64,000 bases of DNA from Marinifilum_A sediminis (lineage in GTDB: Bacteria; Bacteroidota; Bacteroidia; Bacteroidales; Marinifilaceae), in contig CANMCX010000007.1 in NCBI GenBank assembly GCA_947496465.1, positions 106,271 through 170,270 on the forward strand, in the 5' to 3' direction. The position numbers and the translations under genes were made by a program. Shown one piece after another: positions 24,401 to 33,691 of the stretch (positions within the stretch are counted from its first letter, which is position 1; each line of letters opens with the position of its first letter). The notes beneath the pieces are model-generated. The model did not search any database. It had not been told where the DNA came from and saw only the letters and a list, made by a program, of their open reading frames with translations.

Positions 24401-25639
24401 TTTAAATCTCTCTGTGATAAATTGGGAGAGAAAGAAGTTTACAGAATAATAAAAGAGGATGCAGAATTAAATGGTTCGCCTTTAAAAGAGGTTTTAGATA
24501 AACTATTAGCAAAAGATGCAATAAAATCTGATGTGGAGTATGCTAATGTTACAGGTAAATACAATGATGGTTTTCCGTGGAATGGTATTTTGGCTAAGGC
24601 AAATGTGAGTGATGATATAAAAGCATGGAATTTTGCAGCATTAAGCTCTATAAAAACTAAACGAGTAACCGATTTTGTAAAGGATTTTGAAAGTGAAAAT
24701 TGTGTAAAAGCTAAAATTTCCTGGAATGGTGGATACATTTTAAATCCTGAATTAGTGGGAAAATTAGGCTTACCTGAATCATACATTGGATCTCCTCTAG
24801 GATTATTAATATCAAATGGAAAAACTTTAAGTGCGCCGCTTTTTAATAAGCCAGCTTTACTTATTTACAAATCAGGTAAATTGGATATTTCAAGAGTGAA
24901 TTGTAGTACAGGAATCGATGTTGAACTAGAAAATCGTTTAATTCAATTTGAAGCTAAAAATTACAACAATTGGAATCCGAATCAAGTTTCCTATTTCGAT
25001 TTAATGTATGATCATCAAGAAATAGTTGCCACAAATTGTATTATATACCGATTGGCTGGAACTACGATTAAGGAGATAATTGAAGATAAAAATTCAATTC
25101 AACAAATTCCTGTGGGCTTGACTTTGTGCATTCCAAAATCAGTAATTGAAAAACCAATTGCGAATTTAGGTGATGCTTTAAAAATATTTGTAAAAGGTTT
25201 AGATGATGTATTGCATGCAGTAGAGGCAGGACCAATGTTATTAGATAATGGCACTCAATGTTTGGATATGATAACGGAAGGTTGGAAGAAAGCAAATTCG
25301 ATAAAAACACAGGCTGCGCGTTTGGATTTTACAGATATGAGAGGACCAAAAATTGCAGTTGGAATAGATGATAAAGGAGATTTGTTCGTTTTAACCGTTA
25401 ATGGTAGAATTAGAGAATCGGTAGGTGCAACTCATTTTGATATGGCTGGTATTTTAGAAAAATACAAGATTAAAAAAGCGATGGGTTTTGATCCAGGAGG
25501 CAGTTCAACTATAGTGGTTAATGGAAAAACATTGAATATTTCGCCATACAATTCGAATTACGAAAGAAATATTTTTTCTCTTCCTCCCGAGCCAAGAGCT
25601 GTTTCAAATGTTATTATTGGATATAAAAAAGAGGAATAA
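21476..25639 (+). CDS. Large fusion: GT-B glycosyltransferase plus phosphodiester glycosidase (NAGPA-like) domain
   Basis: 1387 residues, no signal peptide. The N-terminal half carries a GT-B/GT4-type transferase: the second Rossmann half holds SISSLILLPSKTEGRGLPILEAAAAGVPIF (about residues 460-495), the nucleotide-sugar-binding E-x7-E type motif. The last 300 or so residues match the phosphodiester glycosidase fold (NAGPA/DUF2233): ARLDFTDMRGPKIAVGIDDKG, LFVLTVNGRI, and FDPGGSSTIVVNG near residue 1338, where the family usually has DGGGSST. About residues 600-1070 are not recognised. The fusion suggests making or trimming a sugar-phosphodiester polymer or glycolipid; the substrate is unknown. 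Met1 and Met3 are both possible starts. Confidence 0.8.
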   Translation: MKMSAAEMMKLLGEEKINTWFDLGLFIDRFKESKPIPVVEFSESFSNFKSDLVNKGMAFITFYFSIDGVSIEVEKYAKSFRGNFGDHLPIHYIAGKFYPEASKIIGSNANIFTIEEMQSFDDWDLYKDFFFTKLERGSKEYNDLILKFWNQVLLICSKLSKYIEDNNIGLLYLINVCSNPGNVSSALACVLVSEFMGIPVINNNHDFYWEGGNSEVEKEVKGLKKGPRDFFFLNSHLGEFFSQLDVLFPWESRSWMNVNINRKQSEYLINIKGHNPANVTEIGTAVDSSEYSNINKRKQIESMYQMEKMLSRYHDEALISYSVKDVLDYKLVDRKNPEPIYIGYKTKAMHKFLSENIIFLQPTRVISRKRIELGFDLIQKMLKVDSLKDKIRESSDFKITVLITGPIPLGQYAYFQKLLKRFQALLNSIDREFRKRVYLGFLFSEADKERFKNQFESPIGIPELYSISSLILLPSKTEGRGLPILEAAAAGVPIFCRRYQPENVYAEVIGEHLPEKDRLQVIEFRGRTILDSHVNEVIEKVFFPHIHHRSVTHNKRVLENRYSIASLNLGIDRIVKKLYYQLKPNSKSLKLVSDAFESYRDKANYINDDVKALLKTENRHYLPGYSRLGFMLYLKSLIDPSFFRSEEQKIRGGTFYFAKKQITDHPDTDKMSMEMIHEFYNAIDNIFSVRKGEIDIRHDHSFTYRHRNKNYYPFHDYTHQELSGMVNLLKSKLLPPGIGRKVSGSSRFFLDKNLALSQLTSSSVISIDDREFLFKRMNLNVPMAYFPGKYIKYELEYFILNSIKNRLGIEMHEPVSINDIKSKNLAKVYVFAPDKALTNWTTATDIRKFFESGFDQELKLLYEENILQIVSINSLTVGIHIPQMGEKPLSILRLIMEKEGYLISNRRNAAFMTDILNIDRFHIGKVTTELAANIMGIPNNTGYIQFVPAGVRTTIAYPTPVQTSKDFSLLLHSDQFKSLCDKLGEKEVYRIIKEDAELNGSPLKEVLDKLLAKDAIKSDVEYANVTGKYNDGFPWNGILAKANVSDDIKAWNFAALSSIKTKRVTDFVKDFESENCVKAKISWNGGYILNPELVGKLGLPESYIGSPLGLLISNGKTLSAPLFNKPALLIYKSGKLDISRVNCSTGIDVELENRLIQFEAKNYNNWNPNQVSYFDLMYDHQEIVATNCIIYRLAGTTIKEIIEDKNSIQQIPVGLTLCIPKSVIEKPIANLGDALKIFVKGLDDVLHAVEAGPMLLDNGTQCLDMITEGWKKANSIKTQAARLDFTDMRGPKIAVGIDDKGDLFVLTVNGRIRESVGATHFDMAGILEKYKIKKAMGFDPGGSSTIVVNGKTLNISPYNSNYERNIFSLPPEPRAVSNVIIGYKKEE

Positions 25640-25645
25640 TAAAAA

Positions 25646-25672
25646 AGGCTGATTTCTTATTGAAATCAGCCT
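25646..25672 (-). terminator. Terminator between the fusion gene and the DUF2807 gene
   Basis: Perfect 11-bp arms AGGCTGATTTC and GAAATCAGCCT with a 5-base loop; T run on the minus strand. It ends the DUF2807 gene and may also serve the convergent fusion gene. Confidence 0.85.
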
Positions 25673-25692
25673 AACTATCTATAGATATTATT

Positions 25693-26412
25693 TTAGTATT
25701 TTTTTAAACTTCCCAGAAAGGAAATATCACTGGTAACTCGTGGATCACCTTTGTATTTTACAGAACCAATACCCGAAATACTTACTCGTAATTCTTCTTC
25801 AACGAATACTTTTCCACTACCAACACCACTTATGTCTATTGTTCCTTTTTTCGCTTTTAATGCAATTGCATTTACACTTCCAGCACCCGAAATATCAATA
25901 TCAACTTCTTCACATTTACCAGCAAGCTTAATTGTAGAAGCACCGCTGTTATCTATTGATAAACGATTAGCCGATAATTCCAGATCCGCCGAGGACGCAC
26001 CATTTATTTCTATATCAATTTTATCAAATCGCAGAATCTGGTCACTTTTTAATGAAATAGCACCATTGGCTTTTATTTTACTCAAGTGCTTAAAACCGAT
26101 GTATAGTTTCAATTCTTTTGATTTGTAAATTGATTTTTCGTTAGAAATATACAAAACATTATTTTTCACTTTGCTGGTGATTATATCTAAAAGATTTTCA
26201 TCTGCTACTATTCTAAGACTGTAATCATCATCTTGGGAAAGATAAATGGTATAAGCTCCATTAATTTTTATCGCATCAAAATTACTTACTTCTCGATCTT
26301 CAGATTTTACATTTCCATTCCCTTTTATCCCATCAGCATAAACAGGAATAGAGATCATAAAACTGAAAAAAAGAATAAGAGCAGGAGTAATTAGTTTTTT
26401 GAAATTTTTCAT
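25693..26412 (-). CDS. Exported DUF2807 (head GIN domain) beta-helix protein
   Basis: 239 residues from the ATG at 26412, which places a signal peptide (KNFKKLITPALILFFSFMISIPVYA) at the N-terminus. An upstream ATG would add six residues. The body has the family's repeating GN(G)-V-SREVSNFDAIKINGAYTIYLSQ and stacked SGA/SGVGS turns (IDNSGASTIKL, IDISGAGSVNAI, IDISGVGSGKV), which give a right-handed beta-helix. Such proteins are common in Bacteroidota envelopes; their function is unknown. Confidence 0.9.
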   Translation of the reverse strand: MKNFKKLITPALILFFSFMISIPVYADGIKGNGNVKSEDREVSNFDAIKINGAYTIYLSQDDDYSLRIVADENLLDIITSKVKNNVLYISNEKSIYKSKELKLYIGFKHLSKIKANGAISLKSDQILRFDKIDIEINGASSADLELSANRLSIDNSGASTIKLAGKCEEVDIDISGAGSVNAIALKAKKGTIDISGVGSGKVFVEEELRVSISGIGSVKYKGDPRVTSDISFLGSLKKY

Positions 26413-26599
26413 ATGATAATATTTTAACAAAGTAACTTTTCGAGACTTTGGTTGATTAATATTGTTGTCTGCCTTAAAGACGAGAATCTATATTAATTGT
26501 TGCATCATAAATATTCTGATGATTGCATTCTATATTTCTTAGGATGATAATTGTGGAAAATAAGAGAAATGCTTCTACCTTGCAAAAAAATATAGAAAT

Positions 26600-27736
26600 A
26601 TGTCAGGAGTTTATTTTCATATCCCTTTTTGCAAGCAACTTTGTCATTATTGTGCGTTCCATAAAAGCATATCGCTACAGGCAACAAACGAAATGTTGAA
26701 TTGTTTTAAAAAGGAACTTAAATTGCGGAAGGATTATTTGAATCAGAAATCGGTTTCTACAATTTATTTTGGAGGAGGAACACCCTCGGTTTATCAACCA
26801 GAACAAATTGAATTATTAATTGATGAAGTAGCAAAATATTGGAATATAGAGTCGGATGCAGAGATCACCATGGAAGCTAATCCTGATGATTTGAATCAAT
26901 CCTACCTTGAAAAGTTATCAAAGTCATCAGTTAATCGTTTAAGTGTAGGAATACAATCTTTTCATGATGAAGATTTAATTCTTATGAACAGAAGACATAC
27001 TGGAAAAGAGGCATTTAATGCTATTCGCAGAGCGCAGGATTTAGGTTTCGATAATATCTCTGTTGATCAGATATACGGTGTTCCCGGCTTAAGTATGGAG
27101 AAGTGGAAAGAGAATTTAGATTTGGTTTACGATTTAAATATCCAACATATTTCTTCTTACCATTTAATGTATGATCCGAATACAGTTTTTTCTAAAAAAC
27201 TTGAAAAAGGACAGTTAACAGAATTGGATGAAGAGGAGAGTTTTGAACAATTTAAATATTTGATTGATTCTGCTCGTGAGAATGGTTTTATCCATTATGA
27301 AATATCTAATTTTTCTAAAGAAGGATTTATTTCCCGCCACAATTCCAGTTATTGGCAGCAAAAGCAATATTTGGGCATTGGACCATCGGCACATTCCTAT
27401 AATCTGCAGGAAAGAGAATGGAATATTGCTCACAATTATAAATATATGAAGGCGATTGATGAAAAGGAAGATTTTTCGGAGAAGGAAAATTTAAGTTTTC
27501 ACGATAGATTTAATGATTTTGTACTTACTTCTTTAAGAACATACTGGGGAATGAATTTGGATCAGGTTAAGGAATTGTTTGGTGAACAATTGCACCAACA
27601 TTGTGTTAAGAAGGCAGAAAAATATATTCAATCCAATCATATTCGCAAAGAGAATAACTCCCTGATTCTTTGTGATGATGGTGTTTTCGTATCAAATGAT
27701 ATTATGTCTGATTTTTTCTGGATTGAAGAAGAATAG
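26600..27736 (+). CDS. hemW: HemW-like radical SAM protein (heme chaperone family)
   Basis: 378 residues. The N-terminal CxxxCxxC motif (FCKQLCHYCAFH, Cys11-Cys15-Cys18) binds the 4Fe-4S cluster and SAM. YFGGGTPS, EANPDDL, NRLSVGIQSFHDEDL, and NISVDQIYGVPG are typical of the HemN/HemW group. Its length and lack of the HemN N-terminal extension favour HemW, which inserts heme rather than oxidising coproporphyrinogen. The ATG is one residue before the conserved GVYFHIPFC. Confidence 0.92.
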   Translation: MSGVYFHIPFCKQLCHYCAFHKSISLQATNEMLNCFKKELKLRKDYLNQKSVSTIYFGGGTPSVYQPEQIELLIDEVAKYWNIESDAEITMEANPDDLNQSYLEKLSKSSVNRLSVGIQSFHDEDLILMNRRHTGKEAFNAIRRAQDLGFDNISVDQIYGVPGLSMEKWKENLDLVYDLNIQHISSYHLMYDPNTVFSKKLEKGQLTELDEEESFEQFKYLIDSARENGFIHYEISNFSKEGFISRHNSSYWQQKQYLGIGPSAHSYNLQEREWNIAHNYKYMKAIDEKEDFSEKENLSFHDRFNDFVLTSLRTYWGMNLDQVKELFGEQLHQHCVKKAEKYIQSNHIRKENNSLILCDDGVFVSNDIMSDFFWIEEE

Positions 27737-27785
27737 AATTACAATTGATTCCTTAATTAGGAATCATCTTAATAAAACCCGGTTT

Positions 27786-28175
27786 ATGAATTTTTTTAAA
27801 TATTTGATATTTGCATTATTAATTTGCCTAACGCAAGTTTCATATTCTCAAAATGATACAGTTCAGGTTTTGAGTCCGAAACAATTTAACAGAGTTGCCA
27901 AATTAAATAATAATGCTGTTGTTATTGATGTTCGATTGGAAAAGGATTTTAAGAAAGGACATATACAAGGAGCTTTGCTTGCCGATACATCAGAAAAATT
28001 ATATCAGATTATCGACTCATTGGGAGGAAAGAAGACCTATTTACTTTACTGTAAATACGGAGAACGTAGCATAACTGCCGGCAAATTTATATATGAGAAA
28101 TACAAAATTCATGTATGTTCTCTGGAGGATGGATTGGATTATTGGAAGGAATTAAAAATGAACATAGAAAAATAG
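27786..28175 (+). CDS. Exported rhodanese-like domain protein
   Basis: 129 residues from the ATG at 27786, which begins a clear signal peptide (NFFKYLIFALLICLTQVSYSQ). Longer upstream frames run into hemW and lack this feature. The rhodanese fold shows VVIDVRLEKDFKKGHIQGAL and the active-site loop LLYCKYGERS with Cys89. Probable periplasmic sulfur transfer or redox role; substrate unknown. It lies 50 bases after hemW. Confidence 0.88.
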   Translation: MNFFKYLIFALLICLTQVSYSQNDTVQVLSPKQFNRVAKLNNNAVVIDVRLEKDFKKGHIQGALLADTSEKLYQIIDSLGGKKTYLLYCKYGERSITAGKFIYEKYKIHVCSLEDGLDYWKELKMNIEK

Positions 28176-28326
28176 TTGTTCTTGTTACTAATATTTGAGT
28201 CCATTTTTAATTCTAATAAACTGAATTTTTTCTCGTTCGATATGATTTTATATTTATGAAAAAGATTCACATTTTTATAAATAAGTCAATTTTGTGTCAA
28301 TTTATTCTAGGATGAACAATTTGATA

Positions 28327-28358
28327 AAAAAGGCAAATTCTTAAGAATCTGCCTTTTT
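28327..28358 (-). terminator. Terminator of the TonB receptor/lipoprotein operon
   Basis: Arms AAAAAGGCA and TGCCTTTTT, extended inside by ATTC/GAAT, with T run on either strand. It lies 20 bases past the lipoprotein stop and can also serve the convergent rhodanese gene. Confidence 0.85.
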
Positions 28359-28377
28359 AAAGTGTTGTGAATTTTGA

Positions 28378-30330
28378 TTATAATTCTGCTTCTCTCCAAG
28401 TCCAGCTCGAAATATCAACTTTTGTTCCTGAATTGTACGCTGAATTTACATCAGCATTAACTCCATCAATTTGAACATTCGATAAAGCACCATCATCTTT
28501 CATGTCTATATTTTTATCGTAACCTTCTAAATAGATATTTGTAATAGTAGCTCCAGATTCTTTTTTGAATTGTAATGCAGTTCCACCAACAGTAGAAATT
28601 GCCGTTACATTCATAAAATTTGGATTGTTATTAATTTTATCTCCTTCGAAAGCAGTTGAGAAACCTGCAATAGTATGAGAAATGTATGTATTGGTTACAG
28701 TTCCATTCCATCCTTCAGTCCAATCTACCGAATCATCTTCGTTATTTTCAAGATACAGATTACTTACAGAAACAGTTCCTCCGAAAAATTCAATACCATC
28801 ATCCGAACCATTCAATACGGCAACATTTTCAATAGTAGTACCTGAGCCAACAGCATAAAGAGAAACACCATTGTATTGTGATTCAGAATTAATCTGTGCT
28901 CCAGTTCCTTTAATTACAAGGTATTCAATTGTTCCTGAGTTATCATCATTGGTTGATCCTCCATAAATAAAACCACCGACTTCAGCTTCCGAATTAGCAC
29001 CTGCTGTAGTTGTTGCTTTGCCACAAATGGTTAATCCACCCCAATCTCCTGGTTGTCCCTGATCCGAAGAAATCACAACAGGATTGCTTGAAGTTCCATT
29101 TATATTAATTGTACCACCCATTAAAACAGCAATATAAACTTCGGTTCCACCTGCATCTGCATGAATTTTAGTGCCGGCAGGAATGGTTAAACTTGCACCA
29201 TCTTGTACAATATACGAGCTTGTTAAGCGGTATGATTTAGTTGCATCTAATGTTATATCACTTGTTACATTTCCCGATAATTCTTCAACGACAGCAAGTT
29301 CAGCATCAACCCAAGTCCATCCCGAAGGATCAACAGTTGCTGCAGTATTGTAACTTTTTGTAGGATCTGCATTTTCACTTTCGATAATCACATTCGTTAA
29401 CGGACCATCATCTTTCATATCAATGCTTTTAGCATATCCACTTAATGATAAGCCTGTAATAGTTGCACCAGATTCTTTCTTGAATTGCAAAGCAGTTCCG
29501 CCAGTAGTTGAAACTGCCGTAAGATTTACAATTTTTGGATTGTTGTTTACTTTATCACCTTCAACAACTGTAGAAAAATCTTGAATGGTATGCTCAACGT
29601 AAGCATTTGTAATTGTGCCGCTCCAACCTTCAGTCCAGTCAATAGCATCATCTTCGTTATTTTGCAAAAATAAGTTACTTACTGAAACTGTACCACCAAA
29701 AAATTCAACACCATCGTCAGCTCCATTAATAACTGCTACGTTTTGTACTGTTGTTCCTGAACCTACAGCATAAAAAGAAACTCCATTGTATTGAGATTCA
29801 GAGTTAATTTGGGCTCCTGTTCCTGTAATAACAAGGTTTTTGATTGTTCCAGAATTGTCAGTATCATCAGTTCCTCCATAAATGAATCCACCTACTTCAG
29901 CTTCCGAATTTGCACCAGCAGTAGTTGTAGCTTTACCACAAATGGTTAATCCACCCCAATCGCCAGCATTACCAGCTACCGAAGACATTACTACAGGATT
30001 ACTTTCTGTACCTTGGATATCTATTTGTCCACCCATTAATACAGCAATGTAAACACCTGTTCCACCATTATTAGCAACAATTTCAGTTCCTGCAGGAATG
30101 CTTAGTTTCATTCCATCAGGTACAATAAAAGAACCTGACAGATCGTATTGAACTGAAGCCTTAAGTGTATAATTCTCAGTTAATGTTCCGTTCATTTCTC
30201 CACTTTCAAGTAATTGAATTACGCCTTCAACAGGTGTTGGAGTTGGATCATCATCATCGTCTGAGCAGCTTGAGAAAATTGGCATTGCCAAGATTGCAAG
30301 CCCTAAGATTTTAATCGTTAATTTTTTCAT
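28378..30330 (-). CDS. Outer-membrane lipoprotein with internally duplicated beta-helix domain
   Basis: 650 residues. The lipoprotein signal ends at lipobox FSSC, followed by an acidic SDDDDDP export-type sequence. Two homologous halves of about 300 residues follow (about 40-345 and 346-650). Shared landmarks include YIAVLMGG, GDWGGLTICGKATTT, GANSEAEVGGFIYGG, GAQINSESQYNGVS, and GGTALQFKKESGATIT. The regular turns suggest a parallel beta-helix. It lies 40 bases downstream of a TonB-dependent receptor and is expected to be its surface partner, in the place a SusD would take. The ligand is unknown; the Pho-like elements beyond the receptor hint at phosphate or a phospho-compound. Confidence 0.85.
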   Translation of the reverse strand: MKKLTIKILGLAILAMPIFSSCSDDDDDPTPTPVEGVIQLLESGEMNGTLTENYTLKASVQYDLSGSFIVPDGMKLSIPAGTEIVANNGGTGVYIAVLMGGQIDIQGTESNPVVMSSVAGNAGDWGGLTICGKATTTAGANSEAEVGGFIYGGTDDTDNSGTIKNLVITGTGAQINSESQYNGVSFYAVGSGTTVQNVAVINGADDGVEFFGGTVSVSNLFLQNNEDDAIDWTEGWSGTITNAYVEHTIQDFSTVVEGDKVNNNPKIVNLTAVSTTGGTALQFKKESGATITGLSLSGYAKSIDMKDDGPLTNVIIESENADPTKSYNTAATVDPSGWTWVDAELAVVEELSGNVTSDITLDATKSYRLTSSYIVQDGASLTIPAGTKIHADAGGTEVYIAVLMGGTININGTSSNPVVISSDQGQPGDWGGLTICGKATTTAGANSEAEVGGFIYGGSTNDDNSGTIEYLVIKGTGAQINSESQYNGVSLYAVGSGTTIENVAVLNGSDDGIEFFGGTVSVSNLYLENNEDDSVDWTEGWNGTVTNTYISHTIAGFSTAFEGDKINNNPNFMNVTAISTVGGTALQFKKESGATITNIYLEGYDKNIDMKDDGALSNVQIDGVNADVNSAYNSGTKVDISSWTWREAEL

Positions 30331-30370
30331 TTCAATTTCAATTTTGGAATATAAAAAGTTATTTAGTGTA

Positions 30371-33115
30371 CTAATTCAAACTGATCTTAAGTCCTAAACT
30401 TAAGTTCATTCCTTTTTTATAAGATTTTACAATTTCATTTGTTGCTTCACCAGAACTTGGTTGAATTTTTTGTGTTTGTTCAATTTTAGGATTCAACAAA
30501 TTCTTTCCTGAAAATTTTATGGAGAATCGATTGGATAATTTTTTACTTAGTGTTAGGTCAAGAGTCACAAATCCTTTTTCTATAATTTCATTATTGAAGA
30601 AGGTATCACTGTATGTTTTATCTTCTGGTGCCCCAAGAGCAAATATTTTATCAGAAGAATAGTTTCCTGTAAGTGTTGCGGAAAATTCTTTCTCTTTATT
30701 GGTAGTATAGTTTAAGGATCCGTTGAAAATAAAATCTGATGCTCCTTGCAGATCGGTTTCTGTTTTTTTATTGTATTGAAATTCTTCCAATAGATCCTGC
30801 TTGAACCATATTTTAGTAGCATTTAAAACCACACTTAATTCAGGCTTTTCGCTATTTTCTGGTTTAATAAGTGAAAACCTTGTTTCCAGCTCAAAACCAT
30901 AAACATCAGCTTTATCACCTGTATTTTGGTAAATAAAATTACCTGAGGAACCTCTTGATAAAGCCAAATTTATAGGATCGTTAATTATTTTATAGAAAGC
31001 CGATACAGAGAACAATTGCTTTGCGCTTGGAAACATTTCCCACTTTACATCCAGGTTGTAATTTTCAGAATTTTTTAAATCAGGATTACCTTTAGTAACG
31101 CGTCCTGTTGGTGATACATATTCGAAAGGTGCCAACTCTTTAAATTCTGGTAGAGTTATGGTTTTACTTGCTGCAAAACGCAATGCACTTTTATCAGTTA
31201 ACTGATATTTTAAATTGATCGCTGGCAGTATGTTATCATACTCATTTGAAAGATTGCCAATTCGTCCAACGTAATTGGCAACATCCCAATCAATGTCAAG
31301 CTTATTGTTTTCGAATCGTATACCAATAGTACCAGACAGTTTATTCAATTGAAAAATTGTATTTAAAAAGACAGAATATACGTCTAAATTGGCATTGTAA
31401 GTATCAGGTTTTCTTTCTCTGATAATTAAAGTATTGCTATTGTAAAGGCTCTGATCTAATAATGCCTGGTCTAAATTGTCAACTGAATTTACCTGAACAC
31501 CTTTTGCTCTTATTCCAATAAAAAGAGAGTTAAAATCCCTTTCCTTCATTCTGAAATTGCCACCAAAGTTTAATTTTAATTTATTATCGGTTTTATCAAT
31601 TAATGTTAATTCATCCTTCAGGTATCCGTTTATTTCCGAATCTTCGATATTTTGCTGGGATTTTCTTTGTTGGAAATCTCCTACGTGAGCAAATTGTATG
31701 GTATTCTCATCCAGAATATTTACCTCGTTGCGAATTCGGTTTGGTTCTTCTGCTTTTACCTTATTATAAGCAATTGCCCAATTTAATTTGTTTTGATCAT
31801 TAATTGCATGTGATCCCAATAGTTGAGAAATTAATAAATTCGTTTCTTTTAAATTTTGATCTCTTACAAAAGCTCCTTCTTCCTGAGGATCCTGATCGAA
31901 CACATATCCTTCACCGTTTCGTCCTTGTTCGTAAAGTTCATCGGAGGTTTTATGCACCCAAATTGTATTTAAATTGATATTGTGATTTGCATTAAAATCA
32001 AAATTCAAATTCAATAATCCAGTTGTGTTGATTTTCGTTTTAAAAGTTTCGGTATCGGTAAATGATTCATCTAAAACATTTGATCTGTATTTTTTGAATA
32101 TACCATCAGAATATTCCGATTCATTTTCATGCGCAAGAGTGGCAAAAACAGATAAATCTTTCTTGAATAATATAAATTTCTTACCCGCCAGAATGGAAAA
32201 TTCATATCCTATTGGGAAATTTCTTGTTTCAGTATTCCAACTTTGCAGATTGATTGCATTTAAAGTATTGTAAGGTTGATCGTAAAATCCTAGACTTAAA
32301 TTTTTATGATTTTGTGTGCTTTTGAAATTATCGAACACTCCACTTTTTAAAACATTAGTATTGATTTTTGTAGATAAACCAATTGATATTTTATCGCTGT
32401 AGGTTTTAGAAACAATATCAACATTTCCGGAAGCTTGGTCAGCGTAACTTTCAGCTGAATAGGTTTTGTTAATGCTAATATTCTTAATTATGTCGGTTGA
32501 GAACATTTTCAAATCAATGTTCTTTTTGTCTACATCATCCGAGGGAATAGGTAATCCATTCATTGTAGTAGATAGATATCTGTCTCCTAAGCCTCTTACA
32601 TATACATCTCCTGAACTTTCGTTTTTGGTAACTCCAGATATTTTCGAAGCAGCAGTAGCTGCATTCGAAACACCTTGAGATGCTAATTCTTGCGCTCCAA
32701 TGGATTGTTTTATGCCAATTGATTTTTTCTGATCAATCAAAAGAACTACCTCAGATTCCCTATTGGCTTTCGCAATAACTTTTACATCATTTAAAGCAAC
32801 GGTTGATTCCCCCATTATAAAATCAACAGTCATGCTATTATCTGTATTTATTTGAATGTTGTTTTTAGCCGATGTTTCGTATGAGATAAAGGAGCATTTT
32901 ACAATTACTGTTCCTATCGGTACATTGGGAATAGTATAATTACCGTCAAAATCGGTTACCGTTCCAATGGTTGTTCCGTCGATATAAACTGAAGCTCCGA
33001 TTAATGCTTCTCCGGTTTTTCCATCTTTAACATTTCCCGAAATGCTTCCATTTTGCGCATACAAACCGATTGAGAAAAGAGTTAGTACTAAAACTAATAA
33101 AGCTTGTTTTGTCAT
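30371..33115 (-). CDS. TonB-dependent receptor with N-terminal carboxypeptidase-like domain
   Basis: 914 residues. A signal peptide (1-20, ending LYAQ) is followed by a CarboxypepD_reg-like domain (about 22-110: GSISGNVKDGKTGEALIGASVYIDGTTIGTVTDFDGNYTI), a plug (SIGIKQSIGAQELASQG, GDVYVRGLGDRYLSTTMNGLPIPS) and a beta-barrel ending LGLKISLN. It imports an unknown substrate with TonB/ExbBD energy. It starts an operon with the duplicated lipoprotein and is divergent from the PhoR-like kinase gene across 576 bases, which suggests shared control. Confidence 0.93.
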   Translation of the reverse strand: MTKQALLVLVLTLFSIGLYAQNGSISGNVKDGKTGEALIGASVYIDGTTIGTVTDFDGNYTIPNVPIGTVIVKCSFISYETSAKNNIQINTDNSMTVDFIMGESTVALNDVKVIAKANRESEVVLLIDQKKSIGIKQSIGAQELASQGVSNAATAASKISGVTKNESSGDVYVRGLGDRYLSTTMNGLPIPSDDVDKKNIDLKMFSTDIIKNISINKTYSAESYADQASGNVDIVSKTYSDKISIGLSTKINTNVLKSGVFDNFKSTQNHKNLSLGFYDQPYNTLNAINLQSWNTETRNFPIGYEFSILAGKKFILFKKDLSVFATLAHENESEYSDGIFKKYRSNVLDESFTDTETFKTKINTTGLLNLNFDFNANHNINLNTIWVHKTSDELYEQGRNGEGYVFDQDPQEEGAFVRDQNLKETNLLISQLLGSHAINDQNKLNWAIAYNKVKAEEPNRIRNEVNILDENTIQFAHVGDFQQRKSQQNIEDSEINGYLKDELTLIDKTDNKLKLNFGGNFRMKERDFNSLFIGIRAKGVQVNSVDNLDQALLDQSLYNSNTLIIRERKPDTYNANLDVYSVFLNTIFQLNKLSGTIGIRFENNKLDIDWDVANYVGRIGNLSNEYDNILPAINLKYQLTDKSALRFAASKTITLPEFKELAPFEYVSPTGRVTKGNPDLKNSENYNLDVKWEMFPSAKQLFSVSAFYKIINDPINLALSRGSSGNFIYQNTGDKADVYGFELETRFSLIKPENSEKPELSVVLNATKIWFKQDLLEEFQYNKKTETDLQGASDFIFNGSLNYTTNKEKEFSATLTGNYSSDKIFALGAPEDKTYSDTFFNNEIIEKGFVTLDLTLSKKLSNRFSIKFSGKNLLNPKIEQTQKIQPSSGEATNEIVKSYKKGMNLSLGLKISLN

Positions 33116-33691
33116 TTTTTAATTAATAAGTCAATACGATATTTACTTTCGAATTACAATGCGATTTTAAGAATGTAATGTGAGTAGAACGATAATTGAG
33201 TCTTAATTAAAAATTATCAAAAAACAGGCTGATGTTACTAGTAGGTTAAGAGTAAAAGCGAATGTTAAAATAATATGAAAAAGGTATTAATATGTTATGG
33301 AATTACACGATTTAAATTTGCATGGATGTTTTATTTATAAAGGTTTACACATTGTGAATTTCTTTAAAATGACAATAAGATTACAAAAAAATGACTAGAA
33401 TTTTTTCCTTGAAAATTTCGTGTAATGATTGAAAATATAGATTGAATTATTTGTATTCAAATTTTAAAACGATTGTGAGTTCGGTTTAAAAATATTTCTT
33501 AAATGTTAAGAAAATATTAAGATTTAATGTATTGAATTACAATAAGATTAACGAAAAGTTAACTTCTATTTCAGAAATTATCCTACTTTTATTTAAATAT
33601 TTGCTGCACGGAAAAAGATTGTAAAAATCACTGTTTTCTATCGCTTTAAGCAGATATGATTTCTACATTTTGAATAAGTATTAAAACAAAT
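33116..33691. other. Divergent regulatory region between the TonB receptor and the PhoR-like kinase
   Basis: 576 AT-rich bases with no ORF. It contains paired TTAAG at 33506 and 33517 and the Pho-box-like element at 33537-33563, both with an 11-base period. Long flanks hold no other clear signal. Confidence 0.6.
33537..33591 (+). promoter_or_regulatory. Pho-box-like element and -7 box before the PhoR-like kinase gene
   Basis: Half-sites TTACA (33537), TTAAC (33548) and TTAAC (33559) are spaced exactly 11 bases apart. TACTTTTA (33584-33591), close to the TAnnTTTG box, begins 20 bases after the last half-site. The same layout occurs before the PiT gene at 55853-55919. OmpR/PhoB-type regulators are known to bind direct repeats with this period in place of a -35/-33 box. 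Binding by the adjacent PhoB-like regulator is inference. Confidence 0.6.

Noticed and set aside
24439..24786. 115-codon minus-strand ORF within the glycosyltransferase fusion
   Set aside because: It is a shadow of the long coding frame, low complexity and without start context.
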